A stretch of DNA of 40,336 bases from JAXGMQ01 sp964613055 (GTDB taxonomy: Bacteria; Caldisericota; Caldisericia; JAAYUI01): assembly GCA_964613055.1 (NCBI GenBank), contig CAZTGD010000017.1:1-40336 (forward strand), given 5' to 3'. The translations under genes and the position numbers were made by a program. This document shows positions 15,670 through 23,243 of this stretch, piece after piece (positions within the stretch are counted from its first letter, which is position 1; each line of letters opens with the position of its first letter). The notes under the pieces were generated by a model. It was given only the letters and a program-made list of their open reading frames with translations. It did no database searches and was not told the DNA's origin.

Positions 15670-16474
15670 AAGATATACTCCTAACTAGTATCTCAAGCTG
15701 TATTAGAGCCGATGCCAAATTGATCACCCTTTCTATTGGCTCCCTGCTCTCTTCGGATATCTGCTTAATACTCTTTTTTCCATTGAAATGCATCGCCAGT
15801 TCAACACCCATTTCACCGAACTGACGAATAATCCTTCTTTGAGTTTGTGAATCGGTATCCAACAGCTCCAAGAAAGAGTCAGATCTTTTCAAAACAGTGT
15901 TCTCATTGACTTCAACTATCTCCGTATTGCCACCGATCTGGTGAAAATCAATCCTGCCTACCAATTTTACAGAGTGCTGTAATACCTCTCTGTCGGATAA
16001 TCTTGTTGTTTTGGCCTTTTCTGCAAGAACTAGGTAGCCTCCGGAATTAATACCATCCTTGTATATCGACCACAGCGTGCCGCCCGGATACTGAACACTC
16101 ACATATCCACTGAGACCCTCCTCCGCGATGACATCTGCGAATCGCCAAAGCGAGAAGTATCTTGTATCCAGGTTTCGAAACTTAGGTACCGAATCAGCCA
16201 GATCTAAAAAGAAAGTGAACAACTCATCATCAATCTTCGACATATGGAGTCTACATGGGTTCTCTCTTATGTATTCCATCATCTTGTCAATACTCAAACT
16301 ACCAAGATGCACAATGTTTTCATGAAATTCGAATCCACATATCAACACGTTACCTTCAGATATGAAGGCGTTGGAAGATAGTTTTGTGTGTACCTCAATC
16401 AATTTTCTGGATGTTTGATCATCATCCAACAACTCGCTTATCGAAACCGAGCTGACTGGTAACATGTCAAACAT
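15662..16474 (-). CDS. Unknown 270-aa protein with C-terminal winged-helix-like segment, partner of the V4R protein
   Basis: No family recognised. The open frame extends upstream to 16783, but that part is antisense to efp and lies beyond the promoter. ATG 16474 is chosen because AAAGGTGAT sits just before it and the predicted start point is ~16503; ATG 16501 has no usable site. The N-terminal ~190 residues look alpha/beta. The C-terminal ~70 residues (FNGKKSIKQISEESREPIERVINLASALIQLEIL) resemble a small winged-helix of the kind appended to DUF4388-like signalling proteins in many bacteria. It overlaps the V4R gene by 8 nt, so the two products probably work together, perhaps as a ligand-responsive regulator; that is inference. 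Confidence 0.6.
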   Translation of the reverse strand: MFDMLPVSSVSISELLDDDQTSRKLIEVHTKLSSNAFISEGNVLICGFEFHENIVHLGSLSIDKMMEYIRENPCRLHMSKIDDELFTFFLDLADSVPKFRNLDTRYFSLWRFADVIAEEGLSGYVSVQYPGGTLWSIYKDGINSGGYLVLAEKAKTTRLSDREVLQHSVKLVGRIDFHQIGGNTEIVEVNENTVLKRSDSFLELLDTDSQTQRRIIRQFGEMGVELAMHFNGKKSIKQISEESREPIERVINLASALIQLEILVRSISYE

Positions 16475-16509
16475 TGTATCACCTTTAGGTAGGTACAGCA
16501 TCCTCGACG

Positions 16510-16537
16510 ATTCTACAATCTCGATGATTATTGTCAA
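16510..16537 (-). promoter_or_regulatory. Promoter of the unknown protein-V4R pair
   Basis: Minus-strand -35 TTGACA (16537-16532), 16-bp spacer, -10 TAGAAT (16515-16510); predicted start ~16503. It lies back to back with the efp promoter, with 13 bp between the two -35 elements. Confidence 0.6.
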
Positions 16538-16550
16538 GCTGTTAAGTTCG

Positions 16551-16578
16551 TTGACTTGTGATATAGTGCCAATATAAT
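16551..16578 (+). promoter_or_regulatory. Promoter of efp-nusB-acylphosphatase
   Basis: -35 TTGACT (16551-16556), 16-bp spacer, -10 TATAAT (16573-16578); predicted start ~16585, about 17 nt before the efp ATG. Confidence 0.65.
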
Positions 16579-16601
16579 CTGTCTGAATCCAAGGAGGAAT
16601 G

Positions 16602-17165
16602 ATGATTACAGCTAATGATTTGAGACCAGGCAGGACATTTGAGATGGACGGAGAGTTGTGGATATGCGTCGAGTACCACCATGTAAAACCGGGGAAAGGG
16701 ACAGCCCATGTTCGGCTGAAAATCAAGAATGTTGATAATGGTTCCACCATTGAGCGCACCTTCAGGCCAGAGGAAAAGTTCAAACCAGCTTTCCTTGACC
16801 ACAGGAAGATGCAATACCTTTATTCTCAGGGGAATGAATACATCTTTATGGATAATGAAAGCTATGAGCAGGTCTCTCTTTTTACAGACGATCTTGGAGA
16901 AGCTGTTAACTTCCTCAAGGAGAATGAGATGATCGAGGTTTCATTCTATAAAGGAAGACAGGTTGGCATTGAGCTTCCTAACTATGTTATCTTGAAAATA
17001 ATCGAAACGGAGCCAGGAGTTAAAGGAGACCGTTCCAAGGCTGGCACAAAGAAAGCAACGTTGGAAACTGGATATGTCTGCCAGGTACCCCTGTTTATTG
17101 AACAGGATGAACAAATTAAGGTGGATACAAGAACTGGTTTATACCTTGAACGAGCCAATAAATAG
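16602..17165 (+). CDS. efp: Translation elongation factor P
   Basis: EF-P relieves ribosome stalling at polyproline. The 187 residues show the three-domain family pattern: N-terminal KOW-like domain with ITANDLRPG and the loop HVKPGKGTAHVRLK, whose tip lysine (PGKG) is the usual site of post-translational modification, then two OB-like domains ending in GLYLERANK. Of the two adjacent ATGs (16599, 16602) the second has better spacing (4 nt) from AAGGAGG at 16591-16597. No modification enzyme (epmA/epmB, earP, ymfI) is nearby. The nusB ATG directly abuts the stop codon. Confidence 0.95.
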   Translation: MITANDLRPGRTFEMDGELWICVEYHHVKPGKGTAHVRLKIKNVDNGSTIERTFRPEEKFKPAFLDHRKMQYLYSQGNEYIFMDNESYEQVSLFTDDLGEAVNFLKENEMIEVSFYKGRQVGIELPNYVILKIIETEPGVKGDRSKAGTKKATLETGYVCQVPLFIEQDEQIKVDTRTGLYLERANK

Positions 17166-17594
17166 ATGAACAGAAGAGCAGGCAGAGAACTAGCCTTTCA
17201 GATGCTCTTTGCTAGTGCCTTTTGGGGTGATGACGCTGACAATGCTGGCAGGAAGGTAATCAAGACATCAAAAGCAGAGCAGGAGATCTGCCAGTTTGCA
17301 ACACAGCTGTTTGAGGGAACAATAAAGCGACTATCAGAGATTGATGAACTGATTTCCTCCAAGCTGAATCATTGGCGTTTGAACCGTCTTCACCTTATTG
17401 ACCGTTCGATCATTCGACTGGCAGTTTTTGAGATACTCTATTTTGATGACACCCCAACATCAGTTGCCATCGACCAGGCAGTGCGTTTGGGAAAAAAGTT
17501 TGGTGGAGATGAATCGGGTCGTTTCATCAATGGCATTCTTGGAGGGATCATGAGAGGGATAAATAAGGACAATGAGGAGAAAACTGGTAATTAA
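17166..17594 (+). CDS. nusB: Transcription antitermination factor NusB
   Basis: All-helical protein that, with NusE (S10, encoded at 39970-40278), binds boxA in rRNA leaders for antitermination. The 142 residues carry the family signatures: RRAGRELAFQMLFA at the N-terminus, NHWRLNRLHLIDRSIIRLAVFEI in the middle, and PTSVAIDQAVRLGKKFGGDESGRFINGIL near the end. Length is typical. It starts immediately after the efp stop (TAGATG) and its 3' end overlaps the acylphosphatase gene by 23 nt. efp-nusB is a common bacterial neighbourhood. Confidence 0.95.
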   Translation: MNRRAGRELAFQMLFASAFWGDDADNAGRKVIKTSKAEQEICQFATQLFEGTIKRLSEIDELISSKLNHWRLNRLHLIDRSIIRLAVFEILYFDDTPTSVAIDQAVRLGKKFGGDESGRFINGILGGIMRGINKDNEEKTGN

Positions 17595-17844
17595 AGGCAT
17601 CGTTCAGGGTGTTGGTTTTAGATACTTCACATCCAAGACAGCCAAAAGGTTTGGGATAACAGGGTTTGTCAGAAATCAACCTGATGGTTCAGTATATGTT
17701 GAAGCTCAATCGGCAAGAAGGACCTTGGATTCATTTGTTGAATATCTTCGAGAGGGGCCTACAGCCAGTACAGTGAACGAGATAATTGAAACCAGCATAC
17801 AGGAAGAGCCTGTAGAAAACGACTTTAGAATAATAGCCTTGTGA
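17572..17844 (+). CDS. acyP: Acylphosphatase
   Basis: Small enzyme hydrolysing carboxyl-phosphate bonds of acyl phosphates. The 90 residues contain both signatures: KGIVQGVGFRYFT, with the catalytic Arg in GVGFR, and GFVRNQPDGSVYVEAQ, with the catalytic Asn. It starts 23 nt inside nusB, so translational coupling is likely. Its last 20 nt overlap the end of the convergent DUF362-like gene. The enzyme's metabolic role in this position is not evident. Confidence 0.92.
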   Translation: MRRKLVIKGIVQGVGFRYFTSKTAKRFGITGFVRNQPDGSVYVEAQSARRTLDSFVEYLREGPTASTVNEIIETSIQEEPVENDFRIIAL

Positions 17845-18889
17845 TTTCTAATGCAAATCTTGGGCATGCATCAACGCATGCATAACAGTTAACACACATT
17901 CCTCGATTAATGCTTATTTCACCTTGATCAATTCTGATTGAGCCATTAGGACATACATAGGTACACTCAAGACATTTGTCACAATCAGAGTTCACATCGA
18001 TTGAGAAACGATGCAGATGGTTAAACGGAAAAACATAGGCATTGCGGTCATTAATCATTCTGTGCATCTCAATCAAATCCATACACATATTTTTTAGATT
18101 CGATTCAATATCGACAGCCTCACCTATTCTAAGGTCATAAGCGATTCTGACTGCTTTAGACACTAGTGTTGGCCATCCAAAGATTTTCGATACAAGGGCA
18201 TCACCAGTTACAGGATCCTTTGATATTAAGACCTCTTCTATCCTAGTATCCTTTGGTTTCGATCGCCCTGACCATTTGAAGGTCTGTGAAAAGTCATACA
18301 CACAGTATGGTATCTTCTGATAAAAAAGTGAGAACACCTCAATAACTGCGTCTGCGAGCATCCCGGTCTTTGACTCTAGTAGTATCCTGGTCCTTGTTTC
18401 TGTTGGGACGACGGATAGAAATGAACCAAGCACTCCAGCTACTAGTAACAAGGCTGATGGGTGTGGTGTTACAACCGGAATAATTTCAACATCCTTAAAT
18501 AATGTAGAATAAGCGTACAACTCCCTCAGAACAGGAATCCTTAGGTTATCTCGATCAATAAAACGTGATCCATCTTCAGACTCAATACCATCAGTTCTTC
18601 TGAACCGATCCTTGCTAAGGTCGATGATTTGAATATCTTTCGATTCCTTCAATCTGTTCAGCCAACCACCGAATTTGTTGGTATCAAGGCAAACATTGAC
18701 ATTCTTCCCATCCTCTTGGAGGAATTCTGCTATCTCTACAATAAGCTTTGGACGAGGTGGAATCTGTTTATATCTCAGCACTGAAGGCACATACAGAACA
18801 ATGTCTGAGGACCTATAAGAAAACTCCCTGGTAACCAAACCCAGGGAGTTTTTTATGTCTTTGATAGATGTAAAAAAAGCTGTAGACAT
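17825..18889 (-). CDS. DUF362-like protein with two C-terminal [4Fe-4S] clusters
   Basis: A 354-aa protein. The N-terminal ~290 residues resemble DUF362 (SDIVLYVPSVLRYKQIPPRP, then an alpha/beta region with TPHPSALLLVAG). The C-terminus is a 2[4Fe-4S] ferredoxin module with CDKCLECTYVCP and CVNCYACVDACP. A redox or electron-transfer role is likely, but the partner is unknown. The ATG overlaps the rpsI stop by 1 nt (TAATG), so translation may be coupled to the ribosomal genes. A perfect 12-bp hairpin lies within codons ~13-24. The 3' end overlaps acylphosphatase by 20 nt. Confidence 0.8.
   Translation of the reverse strand: MSTAFFTSIKDIKNSLGLVTREFSYRSSDIVLYVPSVLRYKQIPPRPKLIVEIAEFLQEDGKNVNVCLDTNKFGGWLNRLKESKDIQIIDLSKDRFRRTDGIESEDGSRFIDRDNLRIPVLRELYAYSTLFKDVEIIPVVTPHPSALLLVAGVLGSFLSVVPTETRTRILLESKTGMLADAVIEVFSLFYQKIPYCVYDFSQTFKWSGRSKPKDTRIEEVLISKDPVTGDALVSKIFGWPTLVSKAVRIAYDLRIGEAVDIESNLKNMCMDLIEMHRMINDRNAYVFPFNHLHRFSIDVNSDCDKCLECTYVCPNGSIRIDQGEISINRGMCVNCYACVDACPRFALEITRLLF
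18820..18852 (-). terminator. Strong hairpin inside the start of the DUF362-like gene (possible rplM-rpsI terminator or attenuator)
   Basis: AAAACTCCCTGG (18820-18831), a 9-nt loop, then CCAGGGAGTTTT (18841-18852): a perfect 12-bp stem. On the minus strand it is followed by TTTT then CTTAT, a moderate U tract; on the plus strand by a run of six T. It begins ~36 nt after the rpsI stop. It could terminate or attenuate rplM-rpsI transcription before the DUF362-like gene, or act on antisense transcription from efp-nusB-acyP. Confidence 0.55.
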
Positions 18890-19269
18890 TACCTCTTGCG
18901 GTACTGTCTGTCTTTCCTTGCGCCTCTGAGACCTGCCTTGGCACGCTCTTTCTTTCGATCATCCCTTGTTATGAGACCATGTTCTCTCAGTTTGGGTTTT
19001 AGGTCGCCATCAACCTTCACCAAAGCTCTTGCGATCCCATGTCTTATCGCCTGAGCCTGTGAGGATATACCTGAACCAGTAACCTTAACATTAATATCAT
19101 AGCTTCTGAGTTTGTCTACTACAGCAAGTGGTTCAAATATCGTTCTATGGAAAGAGGTATTTTGGTAATACTCATTCAAGGGCTTTTCGTTAATAACAAT
19201 CTTACCATCCCCAATATCCATTATCACCTGAGCCACTGCAGTCTTTCTTCTACCTGTTGCTCTGTACAT
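18889..19269 (-). CDS. rpsI: 30S ribosomal protein S9
   Basis: Small-subunit head protein whose C-terminal tail reaches the P-site tRNA. The 126 residues start with YRATGRRKTAVAQV and end in the expected RKDRQYRKR tail; KVTGSGISSQAQAIRHGIARAL is the conserved core. It follows rplM by 3 nt and overlaps the next gene as TAATG. Length is typical, with no unusual features. Confidence 0.97.
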   Translation of the reverse strand: MYRATGRRKTAVAQVIMDIGDGKIVINEKPLNEYYQNTSFHRTIFEPLAVVDKLRSYDINVKVTGSGISSQAQAIRHGIARALVKVDGDLKPKLREHGLITRDDRKKERAKAGLRGARKDRQYRKR

Positions 19270-19272
19270 AAA

Positions 19273-19713
19273 CTAGGACTCCTTTACCAGCGACAATTTC
19301 TCTGGTTGTTGTGCAGAATGTGGATGATCCTCTCCAGGATACACCTTCAGTTTCTTATAGATCTTTCTTCCGAGTCTTGTCTTGGGAAGCATACCCCAAA
19401 CAGCCCTTTCAATGATTCTCTCTGGGTGCTTGAGTAGCATTCTTCTAAATGAAACAGATTTCAACCCTCCAACATAGCCAGAATAGGAATAATAGATCTT
19501 ATCCGTCTTCTTCTTACCGGTAACATTCGACTTATTTGCATTTACTACTATAACGTAATCACCAGAATCGATGTGTGGTGACCATATAGGTTTATCTTTG
19601 CCCGTCAGTAATCGAGCTACCTTCGTCGCAAGTCTGCCTACGGGCAGTTCCTGCGCGTCAACAACATACCACTTCCTGTCCTTTTCTTCCACCTTCGGGA
19701 ACACTGTATCCAT
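19273..19713 (-). CDS. rplM: 50S ribosomal protein L13
   Basis: Early-assembling large-subunit protein. The 146 residues carry the family pattern: KWYVVDAQELPVGRLATKVA, then SGDYVIVVNANK, KIYYSYSGYVGGLK, and RAVWGMLPKTRLGRKIYKKLKVYPGEDHPH. The ATG is preceded by CAGGAGGAAACC. It has its own promoter and forms a two-gene operon with rpsI. In many bacteria rplM-rpsI directly follows truA; here about 2 kb of other genes separate them. Confidence 0.97.
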   Translation of the reverse strand: MDTVFPKVEEKDRKWYVVDAQELPVGRLATKVARLLTGKDKPIWSPHIDSGDYVIVVNANKSNVTGKKKTDKIYYSYSGYVGGLKSVSFRRMLLKHPERIIERAVWGMLPKTRLGRKIYKKLKVYPGEDHPHSAQQPEKLSLVKES

Positions 19714-19737
19714 GGTTTCCTCCTGACTAAAGACTGA

Positions 19738-19765
19738 ATTGTATTACCAATACTCCTTATGTCAA
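19738..19765 (-). promoter_or_regulatory. rplM-rpsI promoter
   Basis: Minus-strand -35 TTGACA (19765-19760), 16-bp spacer, -10 TACAAT (19743-19738); predicted start ~19731, giving an ~18-nt leader with a strong Shine-Dalgarno. Confidence 0.65.
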
Positions 19766-19852
19766 CTCATATCATTTTCCTTTTCAATACTTGTATACTG
19801 TCTAAATGGTGGTAGCTTTGTGATTCTAAAGCACACAGGAGGATGATTAGAG

Positions 19853-20041
19853 ATGTCGAGGAAATGTGATATATGTGGAAAAGGACCAATCACAGGTCAT
19901 ACGGTGAGTCACTCACATGTGAGATCAAAGAGAAAGTGGCTACCAAATCTTCACACTGTAAGAGCTAAGATAGATGGTACAACCAAGCTGATTAGGGTAT
20001 GCTCCAAGTGTATTAAAGCTGGAAAGGTCGAGGTTGCCTAA
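19853..20041 (+). CDS. rpmB: 50S ribosomal protein L28 (zinc-ribbon form)
   Basis: A 62-aa large-subunit protein. It begins SRKCDICGKGPITGHTVSHS and later has CSKCIKAGKV, so the Cys4 zinc-ribbon (C+) form is present. HVRSKRKWLPNLHTVRA is the conserved core. It is monocistronic and faces away from rplM; AGGAGG lies upstream of the ATG. A TATACT at 19794-19799 might be its -10, but no good -35 is seen. A stem-loop follows the gene. Confidence 0.95.
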   Translation: MSRKCDICGKGPITGHTVSHSHVRSKRKWLPNLHTVRAKIDGTTKLIRVCSKCIKAGKVEVA

Positions 20042-20075
20042 TCCGGCAAACAGATACGAAAAACGTATTGTCTTC

Positions 20076-20116
20076 AGAAAGGACGATTAGCTCTGTTTGG
20101 GTTTATCGCCCTTTCT
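20076..20116 (+). terminator. Stem-loop after rpmB, probable terminator
   Basis: AGAAAGGACGAT (20076-20087) pairs with ATCGCCCTTTCT (20105-20116) with one A-C mismatch and a 17-nt loop, followed by ATTTCTATATATATT. It lies between two convergent genes (rpmB and the secreted protein at 20135-21025) and may serve both directions. The U tract is weak. Confidence 0.45.
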
Positions 20117-20134
20117 ATTTCTATATATATTGTA

Positions 20135-21025
20135 CTAATTTATTACGCCTGTAATCAGTCGAGAACGACTTATCACGATCGTTTTGAGTTCTGACAGTTT
20201 TTTATCATAACCAGTTACATCACCTGTGAACCTATCGATATAGTCAATCATGCGATCGGCTATCAAAAGTGCATTCAACTTCGTTAATCTTTTATTGAGT
20301 ATATCTTTTGGAGAGGGACGTTGAGAAAAACTAGATTCAATGAATTTTGATGGTAGCAGTTCATGTTGAAGACCAGACAGATAATAAGCCCACATAAGCC
20401 TGTCTCCGCTGTACAAATCAAATCCTGCTACTTTATCAAAATCATTTCTTGAGTACAGCAATAAAATATTCGTTCTCACTTCGTCGATCTCTGTTAACAG
20501 CAACGCTATCTCCTGATTGAGTGTGCGAGGGATTCTAGCCATGCAAAGCATATGTGATAGAGCTTTGTATTCCAACTCCATCATCTGCCATCCTCTGACA
20601 GTCATGTCTATTCCCGTTAATCGAACTTCATTTATCCAACGCTTTGCCATCAGAAGAGAGCTTGCATCAGGATATTCTGAAGCATCCAACAAATAATCTG
20701 TATCTGAGTTCAGGTAACCAAAGTATCGTCTCACCTTGAAAAAGAAACGGTTTATCGATGAGGAGGTTCTTTGAATCCACAGTTTTTCTCCCCAATCAGA
20801 AATCCTTGATATCAAACAGATACAGTCAATCAACAAGATTTCATCGTTTAGTTTATCAATATCAAAGGATTGAGGTAACAGATTCAACCTATCGAATTCC
20901 TCAAAGAGTATCTCTACCTCTGATGATTTATTAGTATCCATTATTGAATAATTCTGCACTGCCTGCACAGGAATAAAGAAAAATATTATGAGAGATGTAC
21001 AAAGTAAAGAAGTAAGTAACCTCAT
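20135..21025 (-). CDS. Secreted protein of unknown function
   Basis: A 296-aa protein with a Sec signal peptide ending IPVQA/VQ. The mature part is predicted mostly helical and hydrophilic, with ILFEEFDRLNLLPQSFDID, WINEVRLTGIDMTVRGWQMMELEY and DRMIDYIDRFTG; no motif is recognised. It overlaps the upstream 7-TM gene by 4 nt (ATGA), so the products probably act together at the membrane. It sits at the 3' end of the run from rpoA through truA and could be co-transcribed with it. Confidence 0.65.
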   Translation of the reverse strand: MRLLTSLLCTSLIIFFFIPVQAVQNYSIMDTNKSSEVEILFEEFDRLNLLPQSFDIDKLNDEILLIDCICLISRISDWGEKLWIQRTSSSINRFFFKVRRYFGYLNSDTDYLLDASEYPDASSLLMAKRWINEVRLTGIDMTVRGWQMMELEYKALSHMLCMARIPRTLNQEIALLLTEIDEVRTNILLLYSRNDFDKVAGFDLYSGDRLMWAYYLSGLQHELLPSKFIESSFSQRPSPKDILNKRLTKLNALLIADRMIDYIDRFTGDVTGYDKKLSELKTIVISRSRLITGVIN

Positions 21026-21666
21026 GCACTGCCTGTTTGAATCTGAAAGAAGATAATACTGAATCCTGCAAGTCGAATTATGTGGTTCACGTACCAGAAG
21101 AAACTGCTAACCGGAAGTACAGTATGAAGTATCAACGATACTGTAAGCAACAGGAATGCTATAGACATGTAAATCCTGAATGGATGTTTGTTGTTAACCC
21201 AGTGAAGGAAGTAACTGATCGAAACGGTTAACAGGACTACCCAAGTGAGAATGAGTACATACAAACCCGACTCACCGAATTTAGGCAACCAACTGGTGAA
21301 TTCATTTATGAAACCAAACCCCATCAGAACTGAAATAAACACGATTACCGGTATCATGTAAACTGATAAACGTTTGTTTGAGAAGAATAATGACCAGAAG
21401 ACACCAACCGCATACAAGAGATACCCAAATGCTATGTACCAACTCAGATATCTAAGTGTATGTTGACTGGGTACAAATAAAGCTCCAGTGATAGAGACTA
21501 TTGATATCTCAACCACCAGCACTGCAAACAAAGCGAGACTCGCTGTAGCAAATGTCAGGGACGAGACATCCTCACCCCTTCTGTAATGGATAAACATGAA
21601 AATGGATGTACCAAGAAGCAACAATGCTATTAGTATCTCAAACGCCAACTTAATAATTGAATTCAT
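21022..21666 (-). CDS. Seven-TM membrane protein of unknown function
   Basis: A 214-aa protein that is almost entirely membrane helices; seven hydrophobic stretches can be counted, starting at IKLAFEILIALLLLGTSIFMF and ending at HIIRLAGFSIIFFQI. There is no soluble domain, so it resembles the sensor half of a 7TM signalling protein without an output module. It starts 19 nt after truA and overlaps the secreted-protein gene by 4 nt. The role is unknown; a sensor or scaffold paired with the secreted protein is an inference. Confidence 0.65.
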   Translation of the reverse strand: MNSIIKLAFEILIALLLLGTSIFMFIHYRRGEDVSSLTFATASLALFAVLVVEISIVSITGALFVPSQHTLRYLSWYIAFGYLLYAVGVFWSLFFSNKRLSVYMIPVIVFISVLMGFGFINEFTSWLPKFGESGLYVLILTWVVLLTVSISYFLHWVNNKHPFRIYMSIAFLLLTVSLILHTVLPVSSFFWYVNHIIRLAGFSIIFFQIQTGSA

Positions 21667-21685
21667 GGACGCAATTATATATGAA

Positions 21686-22441
21686 CTATTGTTCGTAGTC
21701 TACTGATACCAGGTATAGACCTTGAGGGGGGGCTTTTTGACCAGCAGAAGGTCTCATTATTCCTCTAAAAACAAGATCGAGTGAGTTGGGCATCTCTCTT
21801 CCCAAAGCGCATTCGACAGTAAAACCAACCATCCTTCTGACCATATTATGCAGGAACCGATCCCCCCTGAGGATCAGGGATATGTAACTGCCCTTCTTCA
21901 TTACATCAGTTTCAATTATTTTACAGTGAGGGTCTTTATTCTTTCCTTCTTTGGTTGTCTTCCCAAAGCATGTGAAATCATGTTCCCCTAAAAAATGATT
22001 CCAAGTATTTTCCATGACACTGACGTCCAACTGACCTCGGTTTACAACCCATGCTCCCTTATGGACAAATGGTGAGTCGCTACCACCCATATGAATAATA
22101 TACGAATAAACCTTCGTTCTTTGAGCAAAACGAGCAATGAAACCCCAGGGTGCTCTATCGAGTAATCTCAGACGAATGGATGGATGAAGGAACCCTGAAA
22201 TCATGCTCTTCATTCCCATTGGATGAAGGTCCTGATCAATCGAAAATGATATTACCTGACCTAACGCATGAACCCCTCTGTCGGTTCGAGAGGAGCCATA
22301 TACGGTTGTTTTTATCCCTAAGCCCTCCCATATGGCATCTTCAACTGCAACCTGTATTGTCGGCAAACCATATTGGCGCTGGAAACCGAAGAAATCAGTG
22401 CCATCGTATGAAATGACTGCTTTGTAGTTATATGGTCGCAT
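21686..22441 (-). CDS. truA: tRNA pseudouridine synthase A
   Basis: Makes pseudouridine at positions 38-40 of the tRNA anticodon stem. The 251-aa protein has MRPYNYKAVISYDGTDFFGFQRQ, then GSSRTDRGVHALGQ with the catalytic Asp in RTDRGVHA, and the C-terminal GDRFLHNMVRRMVG. An upstream TTG at 22474 extends the frame, but ATG 22441 gives the normal family N-terminus. It overlaps the end of ecfT by 14 nt and lacks a clear Shine-Dalgarno, so coupling to ecfT translation is likely. Confidence 0.95.
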   Translation of the reverse strand: MRPYNYKAVISYDGTDFFGFQRQYGLPTIQVAVEDAIWEGLGIKTTVYGSSRTDRGVHALGQVISFSIDQDLHPMGMKSMISGFLHPSIRLRLLDRAPWGFIARFAQRTKVYSYIIHMGGSDSPFVHKGAWVVNRGQLDVSVMENTWNHFLGEHDFTCFGKTTKEGKNKDPHCKIIETDVMKKGSYISLILRGDRFLHNMVRRMVGFTVECALGREMPNSLDLVFRGIMRPSAGQKAPPQGLYLVSVDYEQ

Positions 22442-23243
22442 AGAATAGTGCAAATAAATAGACAGCAACCACAAGAAGCATTGATACTAAAAGGGCAATC
22501 CAATCAATAGCCTTGAGTTTTATAACATGAAGTTTACCTCTGTCGCCTCCAGTAATGAAGCACCGAGACTCCATGGCTTGAGCCAGCTCCTCAGCTCTTC
22601 TGAATGACGAAACAAACAATGGAATTATAACTGGAACAAACGCCTTTGCTCTAGCAATCAAACCGCCACTTGAGAAATCAGCCCCCCTTGAGCTTTGAGC
22701 CTTGATAATCTTGTCTGCTTCAGAAAGAAGCGTTGGTATGAACCTCAAAGCTATACTCATCATTAATGCAATCTCTGCTACTGGGAAACCAATCCTCTTG
22801 AGTGGGTGCATAAACGATTCCATAGCGAACGTCAGCTGTAAGGGAGATGTTGCAAAGGTCAGTATAACGGATACAGTCACGAGTGATATCAACCTTATAA
22901 CAATTCTGCCTGCATAAAACAGACCCTCTTTGGATATCGATATGACCCAGAATTCAACTATTGGTTCACCTTTGGTTACAAATATCTGTATGATAACTGT
23001 GAGTGCTATGAGAAATAGAATCGGTCTTAAGCCCCTAACTACATGCATAAACGGAACTTTTGCGATCATGATGACCACGATGAGCATAGCAAACAGTATG
23101 CCTAAAGCAATCATTTTACCGATCATAAAGATGAACACCAGCAGGAACATCGCGATAAAGAGCTTTATTCTCGGATCCATTCGATGGACAATTGTCGGTA
23201 AAGGTATGTACTGACCGATAACAAGAAGGTTCGAGAGAGCCAT
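22428..23243 (-). CDS. ecfT: ECF transporter transmembrane subunit EcfT
   Basis: Coupling membrane subunit of the group II energy-coupling-factor transporter, which links ATPases EcfA1/A2 to exchangeable vitamin-binding S-components. The 271 residues have an N-terminal VHRMDPRIKLF motif, 4-5 membrane helices and a long cytoplasmic region with both coupling motifs in ARG-like form (AQSSRGADF and AMESRCF). It overlaps ecfA2 by 1 nt and truA by 14 nt. No S-component gene lies in the window. Confidence 0.95.
   Translation of the reverse strand: MALSNLLVIGQYIPLPTIVHRMDPRIKLFIAMFLLVFIFMIGKMIALGILFAMLIVVIMIAKVPFMHVVRGLRPILFLIALTVIIQIFVTKGEPIVEFWVISISKEGLFYAGRIVIRLISLVTVSVILTFATSPLQLTFAMESFMHPLKRIGFPVAEIALMMSIALRFIPTLLSEADKIIKAQSSRGADFSSGGLIARAKAFVPVIIPLFVSSFRRAEELAQAMESRCFITGGDRGKLHVIKLKAIDWIALLVSMLLVVAVYLFALFYATI

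Noticed and set aside
16475..16783. N-terminal ~100 codons of the long open frame upstream of the unknown protein
   Set aside because: Antisense to the start of efp and upstream of the promoter; ATG 16474 has a usable ribosome-binding site and the extension has none.
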